A stretch of 64,000 nt of DNA from the NCBI GenBank assembly GCA_022266195.1, contig WHVY01000003.1, positions 8,990,001 to 9,054,000 of the forward strand, given 5' to 3'. The translations under genes were made by a program, and so were the position numbers. Shown piece by piece: positions 55,568-64,000 of this stretch (the first letter of the stretch is position 1; each line of letters opens with the position of its first letter). The notes beneath the pieces are model-generated. The model saw nothing but the letters and a program-made list of their open reading frames with translations. It made no database searches and was not told the origin of the DNA. This DNA is from Tetranychus cinnabarinus. Its lineage: Eukaryota > Arthropoda > Arachnida > Trombidiformes > Tetranychidae.

Positions 55568-58246
55568 ATGTTGATCGACGAAATTCCCGATGATTGTTTG
55601 CTCGCCATCTTTGATTATATGAATAGCCTGGAGGATTTAATAAACTGCTATAAAGGTGAGTACCAATCATGTTTTTGTATCATAAAATTCATCTACATGT
55701 ATTTCCCTAGTAAGAAGTTTTATGTTCAGATCAAATAAATAAACCAGGAGCAGATTAAACTGTATCTTAACCGGTTTGTGTGAAATTATCATAAGTTGTT
55801 TCAATGTTAAGTTCAGTTCAATGTCTTCTTTAAAAAATTAAGTTATTATCAATTTGACGAGAGTCAATTTTTCGTGACAGACACCCAATCAGTGATGGTT
55901 GCAAATTTTTTAAGTCAACCTGATCGACGATTTGCTGAATTGACTTGATATAGTTTCGCATGAGTCAACTAGCTTCGGCTGTTGAGGTTTCAAAATAATA
56001 ATTCATTATGAAAGTTTCATCGGAATATATATTTTTTGTCGTCTTGTGATTATTGCATGACTGAACCATCTGGCTGTTTAGGCGCAGTATTTGAATATTT
56101 ACACAGATGTTAAGTCATATGAAAGAAAGATATTATCTTTGGCCCTTTTTTGCAGTCGAACAATTTTTTTGTTTTTGTTCTGATCTGATCTTTCTGATGT
56201 TTTGTTATTTCAACAAATATGGAAATTTTAGACAAAATTTAAAGACAGGAACAAAAACAATTAGTTTTTTAATCTATACAGTACAACAGTCGAACACTTG
56301 TTATGTTATGTTGTGTTGGTTTTGAAAGTACATCTGAAGGTACATTTGTATATAATTAACTTAATATAATTGAATAACGATGTGTTTAAAATTTTATTAC
56401 AGTGTGCGTTAAATGGAGCTATTTAATTGCTGTGCGGACTAAAAAAACTAAATATTTGACATGTAAGTTTTTTTAAAGTTTCATTGTTATCGATTTCTAG
56501 ATCACAGAAATTTATATTTTCAGGTGATGTTGGTAATTTATCTGATGCTGTTTATTATGAAAGATCACGTTCGATTGATCCAACCTGTGTGAGCAAATTA
56601 TTTAAAAATTTAATAGTAGGTTGATATTGTTAATCAAACTTATTCTTTTGAATTTGCAATTACATATTACTTTTCTTATCCACCTTATCAATTTAGATCG
56701 TTGATTTGCCTTTTAGTTTCGATCACAAAAAAGAAGACGCTATTGAATATGTTAAAAAACAAGAATCGTTGAGAGGATTAATCAATCGACTTAATGTACC
56801 AATAGAAAAATATTGTGATAAACTCGAAATGCTATCTGTCGAATATTTCAATCCAAAAAATTTACTAAATAGTTCCAGCTTAAAGCAATTGCATATTTGG
56901 AATTATAGTTTAGAGGCTTTGGGAAGAGATGCACATTATTTGCCAAACCTTGAAAGACTGAAGATTACAATTTATTATGAAAATATTTTGGTCAGAAATG
57001 TTCACTTATGAAAATCTATCGTTCAGGTCCAGATAATCCCTACGATGGTCCAGTATTGGAACTACTCAAAACACTTGAGTTGAGTACGTCTTGGGCTGAA
57101 AAACTTTTTTATGGTTTCCAGTTGATGGATTCATGTCCAAATTTACAAAGTGCACATATTTCCATGAGTACTACTAATTGGTTTTTCGATGAAACATTGA
57201 AACACAAATGTTTGCAAGATTTAGTTATCGATGGTGTAAGTATTGTTCAGATTTGAATGTTATTGCTTACTGAAATATACAAATTTATTGAGATAAATTT
57301 CAAAATAAAATTAACAAGGTTAGGTTAGGTTAGGCCAACATGAAAAGGGTCATCTATTCAAAATTTTTCATATAAAATATTTGATTTTATATTTGCAGTG
57401 TGTATACCATAATAAGGTAGTGCAACCAAAAATTGACACATTCATATTCAATAGTTCAAATGAAATTTTAAACAGAATGTCTAGACTCAAAGGCACCATT
57501 TTTTCAGGTATCGAGCCAGCAACCTTATACAAGCTAAATATGAAATTTGAAGTCAATCGGTCAAACATGGGTCAACTACGTCTTCATTAAGTGAACCATC
57601 AAGAGAATAAAATGGAACAAAAATTGAAGACCAAGCAGCTAGTTGGAAAAAAATCCCATAGAAAATAATGTTAAATATCAAAACTTGAAAAATTTGACAA
57701 AGATTGCTTTCTTTGATTTTTTTCATGAGATAGAATGAACATAGCAACAAAACCTAGTTATGGTATATTATTAGGACTTAATTAATGAAAATTAAAAAAA
57801 ATAATCTGCTAACTAATCTGATTGTTGAATAATTGGCAAAACAATTTATGTGTCAATTTTTAGTTGCACTACCTTACCTGGAATAATTTAAAAAGATTAC
57901 TTATGAAGTATCCGAATCTCAAACATCTTGCATTGTGGAATTTTTGGGATATAAAAGATGAACATATCCAGCAATTGGTTCACATTTTACCCAATTTAGT
58001 GCTATTGGATGTTAGGGAGTGTGAAGAAGTCACTCAAAGAGCTGCTGATTATGTTAAAGATTATTGTAAAAGAAATGGACGATCAATCAAATTTTACTTC
58101 AATGGGAATCGCGACGAAATCTATTCAGATCGGCCGCAGTCATCCAGTAAATCCGAAGTAATAAATAGAGGCTTTGATTTCATGAAACATTGATTTTCAG
58201 AGACTTTAGTTTCCTTTCAAATTTCTTGATTCCAATTGATTATTGA
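55568..58246 (+). pseudogene. F-box/LRR gene, array copy 15, inactivated
   Basis: Exons 55568-55655, 56403-56462, 56524-56615, 56697-about 56980 and 57027-57235 follow the family plan. There are three lesions. The donor of intron 4 is lost by a 6-nt deletion, and unlike copy 13 the retained intron ends in a stop (57009-57011). A 460-bp mariner-like element splits exon 6 after 57414. A stop (58191-58193) follows MKH, where others continue with Cys. The old stop lies at 58244-58246. The LRR part of exon 6 (KHLALWNFWDIKDEHIQQL) is otherwise well kept, so inactivation seems recent. Confidence 0.85.
57415..57874. mobile_element. Mariner-like non-autonomous element (460 bp) within exon 6 of copy 15
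   Basis: Terminal inverted repeats AGGTAGTGCAACC...GGTTGCACTACCT in type (right end reads TAGTTGCACTACCT), extended by AAAATTGACACA, with a TA duplication at 57413-57414 and 57875-57876. No transposase frame. Confidence 0.8.
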
Positions 58247-59166
58247 AAAGAACTATAAATATATTTGTTATTTTTCACCTCGAAAGCCCATTCGAAGAGT
58301 TTCAACTCAAGCTCTAATATTCATCCATTTTATTTCGCGATCTATTTTTCTAGTGAGTATATACATATATGCTATTTAACGCGTGTGTCTCTAACTTTCA
58401 TGTCTCTATGTATGTTCGTAAAATATTTTTAAATTTTGTTTTCATCAAGAAACTTCATCATAATGGATAGAGATATGCTTGGGTTTGCCATGAAAGTGTC
58501 AATAACTTTCGTTGATCAAAAAACGCCAATCACTATTTTTCCCTTTTTTTATACTCCTGCGGGCTATCTAAAAATATATGTTTCATTAGGAAACTCGATT
58601 ACCACTTCATGCCGACCCCTTGTTAAAGAGATGTCAAAGGATTAGAACTTGAGATCCGTAGATAACTTTCATCAAAGTTTCAAATATAATGATGTTAGGT
58701 AAAAGATAAATGATTGCAGCTGTTTCTAAATTTAACATTTATTCAATTGCTTTGGAGATAGATTGGTCTGAAAAAGTTTGACTGAATTTGTGTGATTAAA
58801 AATGTTTATGGTTCAAGATTTCGCAATAAAATTGCAAAGTATTAATAAAACATGAATAGACTAAAAATTGAATAGACGCAACATTTTTCAGTGCACTAGT
58901 AATCAGAGTTAAGTTAACGAAATCGGCATTTGTAAGAATGTTGAGTTAAATTGAATCCTTGAATAAGAATCTCGATTTTTTATTTTAACAATTGTATCTC
59001 AATCTACTGCTGACATCTATGGGAACTACAGGGAAAACCAATATTAAATGTAAGATTGAATCTTTTACCATTTTGGATACAATCACTAGACTCAAGGTAA
59101 ACTACAGTTATTGTAGTTTTGACAAAAATAATTTAACTCTTTGAGTTTTGACCATTTTATGATAAA
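58247..59166 (+). other. Spacer with an unassigned insertion (about 58356-58632)
   Basis: F-box 3' flank is broken after TTCTAGTGA by about 275 bp unlike other spacers, and resumes at TCAAAGGATTAGAAC. The insertion has a 69-codon open frame (58436-58645) without recognisable features. Class A block at 59000. Confidence 0.45.
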
Positions 59167-61225
59167 ATGTTGATCAATGAAATTCCCGATGATTGTTTGC
59201 TCGCCATTTTTGATTATATGGTTAACCTGGATCATTTAATAAACTGTTATAAAGGTAAGTACCAATCATGTTTCTGTGCCATAAAATTCATCTATTTCCC
59301 TAGCAAGAAGTTTTATGCTCAGACCAAATCAAAAAACTATTTTGAGTTTACCAGGGAGCAGATTTACCTGCATCATAGTTGGTTTGTGAGAAACCATCAA
59401 AAGTTGTTTGTAAAGTGCAGTTCAATTCAATTCAATGTTCATTTTCAATTTGACGATAGTCAATTTTTCGTGGCAGACACCGAATCAGTGATGGTTGCAA
59501 TTTTTCTAGTCGACCTGATCGACGATTTACTGAATTGACCAGAGATCTTTTTGCATGAGTCAACTAGCTTCAGCCTCTGAGTATTTTAAAAGTTTCATCT
59601 GAATAAACCTTTTTTTGTCATCTTGTGATTATTACACGAACCACCCATTTGGCTGTTTAGGCGCAGCATTTAAATAATTTCACAAATGTTCAGTCATGTT
59701 TCGTTGGTTTTGAAAGTAACTGAAGAACGATTGAGAAAATGAAAATTTATAAAATAAGTGTAATTTTATTACAGTGTGCGTTAAATGGAGCAATTTAATT
59801 ACTAAGCGGGCCAAAAAGGTTAAATATTTGATCGGTAAGATTCAAGTTTATTCTTGTTTCATGCTCATTGTCATCCATTTCTTAATATTTTCAGATCATC
59901 GTAGTGATTCATCTGGTGTTTTTTATTATCTCGGATTTTATTGGATTGATTCATTCTACCTGAGTAAATTATTTACAAATTTAAAAGTAGGTTGATATCA
60001 TTAATATTAATCAAACTTATTTTTATTGAATATTAATTTTCTTATTATTTATTTTATTTACTAACATTGTAAGATTGTTGAATTGTCTCCTGAAATACAT
60101 CTCAAAGCCAAACATGCTATTGAATTTGTTAGAAAACAGGAATCTTTGAAAGGATTAATCAATCGATTTGATGAACCAATAGAAAAATATTGCGATAAAC
60201 TCGAAATGCTTTCTGTCAATACTATCAATCCAAACAATTTAAGAAATAGTTCCAGGATAAAACAATTGGACATTTGGAGTTATAGTCTAAAGGCTTTGGA
60301 AAGAGATGCACTTTATTTGCCAAACCTTGAAAGACTAAAGATTCAAATTAAAGGTAATTATGAAAATATTTTGATCAGAAATGTTTGCTTATGAAAATCT
60401 ATCGTTCAGGTCCAGACTATTTCTACGATGGTCCAGTATTGGAAAAGCTCAAAATACTTGAGTTTCATTTCCATTTCTACCCTAGAAAAATTTTCTATGG
60501 TTTCCAGTTGATTGATTTATGTCCAAATTTACAAAGTGCCCATATTTTCATGAATGCTACTAATTGGTATTTTAACGAAACATTAAAACACGAATGTTTA
60601 CAAGATTTAGTTATACAACTTGTAAGTATTGTTCAGATTTGAAATGTAATTGCTTCTTTGAAATAAACAATTTTATTCAGATACATTTCAGATCAAAATC
60701 AAACAAAGTTAGCTCACCTCAACAAACAGAGGCTCATATGTGCAAAATTTTTCCGTATAAACTATTAATAATAAATTATTTATATAAAAATAATTGATTT
60801 TATATTCACAGGATAGACTCGATTACGAAAATGATATGGATATCAGAAATGATAACTGGAATAATTTAAAAAGATTGCTTATGAAGTATCCGAATCTCAA
60901 ACATCTTTCGTTGAGGGACATTTGGAAATTAAAAGATGAACATATCGAGGAATTGGTTCACATTTTACCCAATTTAGTGCTATTGGATGTTAATGCGTGT
61001 GATAAAGTCACTCAAAGAGCTGCTGATTATGTTCAAGATTATTGTCAAAGATATGGACGATCAATCAAATTTTACTTCAAAGGGAATCGCGATGAAATCG
61101 AATCAGATTGGCCGGAGTCATCCAGGAAATCCAAAGTAATAAATCGAGGCTTTGATTTCATGAAACATTGCTTTTTCAGAGACCATATATTCCTTCCTTG
61201 TTTTTTGATCCCAATTGATTATTGA
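59167..61225 (+). CDS. F-box/LRR protein, array copy 16 (last of the array)
   Basis: Exons 59167-59254, 59775-59834, 59895-59986, 60074-60353, 60410-60621 and 60812-61225 give 381 codons plus stop. Exon 3 is divergent (HRSDSSGVFYYLGFYWIDSFYL). The exon 4 acceptor is weak (CATTGTAAG). Exon 5 (FHFYPRKIFYGFQLIDLC) is shared with copy 14. Exon 6 starts with a longer charged segment (DRLDYENDMDIRNDNWNNL). The microexon-like block in intron 5 is 17 nt and so no longer in frame. If intron 1 is retained, the F-box exon reads on for 123 codons in all. Confidence 0.84.
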
Positions 61226-62027
61226 AGAGTACTTGTAATATAGCTGTTATTTTGTAGCTCGGAAGCCCATCCGAAGCGTACTAATTCAATCTCTATTTTT
61301 CATTCACTTTATTTCTAGTGAATATTATCTATTGTCTAAACTAAAGAAATAACTTTGTGGTCAAAGGATTAGAACTTTAGATCCTATGATAACTTTCATC
61401 GACGTTGCAAAAATAATGATGATAGGTAAAAGATTGTAGCTGTTTCTAAATAAAATAAACATTTATTCGATTGCTTTGCAGATAGATTGGTCTAAAAAAG
61501 TTTGATTTACGGTGAATTTGATTAAAAATGTTTATAGTTCAAGATATTGCAATAAAATTTTGGAGTGAAACATGATTAGACTCTAAATTGAATAGAGGCA
61601 ACAATTTTCAGTGCACTAGTAATCAGGGTTAAGTTAAAATCGGCAATTTTTTTCTGACTCCTAGTGTATACAAAGACCTTTCAGATAATTATTGCAATAA
61701 GCTGTCATGATTATTCATTCATTTCATTTCAAGAGTATTCATAAAAAATTATCAGCCACATATGTAAGCATGCATGGGCGTGAAGTTGAGCACCATTATC
61801 TAATAGGCCTTCGTATTCACAGTTGAAGCAACGCAAACAAATCATTTGCCATAATTTGTACAAAATAAATAATCCTGTATAAACATTTGTCTATTATTAA
61901 TTTATTTTTCATGAACCTGATGCAAATCAATAGTTTGTCGTTGTTTACATTTCTCTTGACATGAGTGATTTAACTTAGGTATTGAGATCCGTGATTAGGA
62001 AAGAGTCAAGGGAAACTTATTTTTAAA
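61226..62027. other. Array end and ATG4 downstream flank
   Basis: F-box 3' flank with AATAAAATAAACATTT near 61448, then the start of a further F-box 5' flank (AATCAGGGTTAAG, 61621) that breaks off near 61648 and passes into ATG4 downstream sequence. The same joint is found at 41705 and 48241. Confidence 0.65.
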
Positions 62028-64000
62028 TCAGATCATAACAAACTCATCTGCATCAAATTCAGAAGTGATCTCTCCAAGAGCATCAATATAACTATGCTTA
62101 ACACGAATGGTTTGCTCCATTGAACAATCTAAATCATAACGATGAGCAGATGCTGAACCTTCAGAGACAACAAACATGGGATAATCAGTGTGTTTTGGAA
62201 CTATCACTTCTCCGATTGTGTCTGCTAATTCATTAAATTCTTGACGAGTTCGACAATAAAAACCAATGGCACAACTTGGATCCATCCGATCAATTGATAA
62301 TTTACGAGGAAAGTCACAGTGATATGAATCCAGGGGGAAATCAGTTTTGCTTGGATCAATTGCTTTCTGATCATTATGAGGGTCAAGGTAGATTAATTTA
62401 TCTTCAGTTGTACCAACAAAATATAATGAGTGTCTAGGTCTTCCACCAATTATACCTAAACATGACTTAAGACGAAAAAGGGATTTAATACAAGAGCCAT
62501 AAATAGGGTTTAAAGCTTCAGTTCCTAGTCGCACAGGTACAATAATAATAACACTCTTCCATTTATCTCGACTGGGCTCACTGGGTAAGCTTGTCGGACG
62601 CTGAGAACGAGAAGGAAACTGATGATGATGGGAATTACTGGAGAATGAGGAAGATGAGTTGTTTACATAATCCATAGATGGATGGTTTCCTAAGTTAGGA
62701 CTATTTGTGACACTGTTTCCTGCATCAGTCAAATTTATAGTGGACATGGCTTTACCATAGAAAATTGGTTTAGTTGAATGACGACGAGATGTTGTGGTTG
62801 GACCTCGCTCGACGTCACTATGCTGCATCGAGAAGTAACCATGCTCATTGATATCAAAAGAACGACCATAATCTAATGATAAGCGAGTTGAATGTTTATT
62901 CATGAGTGAACGTCCATATTCACGTGTAATACTGTCAGATTTTTTGTGAGCAATTGTAGGTGAGGTGCACATATTAATGACATCTTGAATGAATACCCTA
63001 CAGTCATTTGCAACATAAATGCAGATATTATTCAAAATGGGATTAGATGGAGCAGCGGCAGCTAAAGCTTTCCTGAAATAAAGAAAAATAGAAAAGTGTT
63101 AATTTGATATCTTTGTTATTCAGAATTGTATGATAATTGACTGTAAATGATAGCTTTTCCCTCTAAATGTAAATCTTCATGAATATCCATTATTGATGAA
63201 CAGGGTTCCTTAAAACTGAAACAATTGAAGTTTCCTTGATTTAAATCTATAACTATCATCAGTTCAACTAGCAAGTAACCTTGTCAATAAGAAAATGACC
63301 TTACTGTAATAATATAGATATACTTGAAGGTCCAAACCAGTCTCCAGGTTTTTTGCCTAATGATGACCCCATCCTAATAAGTTGGTGTACTGAAAATGGA
63401 CAATCAGATGTCAGATCGTCTGCAAACCATTTAATTATCATTCGATGAATCATTCCACTTTTATCAGACTGTGTTCGATTCCAACGCCATTCTCGACCTA
63501 AGTAGTGAGTAAGAAAGGCTTGAGCCAACATCATTTGACCCGTTCTTAACATGCACCCCCAGCCCCTGTCTGAGGTGAGCATTGAGCCAGGTAGCCTTTT
63601 AAAGTCTCGGCGATATGTTAACCAAATACGACTCGAAAAATCCTGTCTAAATTTTTCCAGAACTTGGTTCCTGGATACATCAGACCCAGCAATACTTTGA
63701 TATCTTAATCCTAATAGCCAAATAGGTATCTCAGGATTGAAACTAGTACGCAACTTAATACTCCAGTCTAATTAGAAAACAAAATAGTAAAAAAACGATA
63801 CAGTTACATTGTAAAATTGACATTTCAAAATACAAAGCTTACTCATGAATAATCGTATAGTGATTGCTCTTAATCCACTGGTGTCGATTTTCATCCTTCT
63901 CTTAGCACCTTGAGCTGGCTTAAGTAATGTGACTAGGCAGGTTTGTGAAACGTTCATCTTCCCGTTGGGTAGATTAGAAAATACAACACAACATTGGCCA
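62028..64000 (-). CDS. ATG4: ATG4 cysteine protease (ATG4C/D-like), N-terminus beyond window
   Basis: Minus-strand exons 64000-63843 (partial), 63767-63305 and 63072-62028, joined in phase. ATG4 processes Atg8/LC3-family proteins and removes them from lipid during autophagy. Visible features: WSIKLRTSFN.EIPIWLLG; the catalytic Cys in DRGWGCMLRTGQ (codon 63555-63553); the catalytic Asp and His in LIYLDPH (62384-62376); GIIGGRPRHSLYFVG. Between the N-terminal and C-terminal halves of the peptidase lies an insert rich in Ser, Asn and His, as in the longer ATG4C/D type. The C-terminus DEFVMI has the form of an LC3-interacting motif (acidic, F-x-x-I). All catalytic residues are present and the frame is clean, so this is the functional gene and the source of the six fragments in the array. 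Confidence 0.93.

Noticed and set aside
57316..57336. TTAGG-type repeats (GGTTAGGTTAGGTTAGG) in intron 5, possible telomeric DNA.
   Set aside because: Only two to three units, in a fixed place of intron 5 in many copies, following the microexon candidate; no real telomere array.
1..64000. Search for CRISPR arrays, rRNA or tRNA genes and bacterial operon signals.
   Set aside because: None seen; spliced genes and transposons show a eukaryotic genome. The only tRNA-like match is the 15-nt primer-binding site.

Overview
The window is AT-rich nuclear DNA of an animal, most likely an arthropod. Genes carry compact 55-80 nt introns. Three conserved animal genes are recognisable (NAA25, an ARFGEF3-like gene and ATG4), and there is a Ty1/copia element primed by a half initiator-tRNA plus several small hAT-like and Tc1/mariner-like elements. 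The style of the F-box proteins reminds me of spider mites (Tetranychidae), but that is an impression and not a result.

Layout. Positions 29-71 (minus) hold the first coding exon of a NAA25-like gene that continues off the left edge. Positions 370-3130 (minus) hold the central part of an ARFGEF3/BIG3-like gene. It has three single-base frame breaks in homopolymer runs and lacks both ends, so I call it a probable truncated pseudogene. From 4026 to 61225 lies a head-to-tail array, all on the plus strand, of 16 copies of one six-exon F-box/leucine-rich-repeat gene. Fifteen copies have complete, in-frame exon sets (365-392 aa). The fifteenth copy in order (55568-58246) is a pseudogene, and a seventeenth fragment lies at 52131-52525. 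The first copy is stretched to 10 kb because its first intron holds a THAP-domain transposase fragment abutting a copia retrotransposon with an intact 1414-codon gag-pol frame. The right edge (62028-64000, minus) is most of a real ATG4 cysteine protease gene, tail-to-tail with the last F-box copy.

How it fits together. The F-box (exons 1-2) would bind Skp1, and the LRR part (exons 4-6) would choose substrates for SCF ubiquitin ligases. The array looks like a birth-and-death family: two recently duplicated neighbours, mosaic exons, a pseudogene, a remnant and one copy that has turned an intron into coding sequence. Six broken pieces of the 3' half of ATG4 and of its downstream flank sit between array members. 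They show that several duplications copied the array edge together with the ATG4 tail. Two kinds of 5' flank exist: 13 copies share one conserved block about 100-150 bp before the start codon, and three alternate-position copies (9, 11, 13) share a different one. A 15-nt in-frame sequence with splice-like borders inside intron 5 recurs in most copies and may be a microexon.
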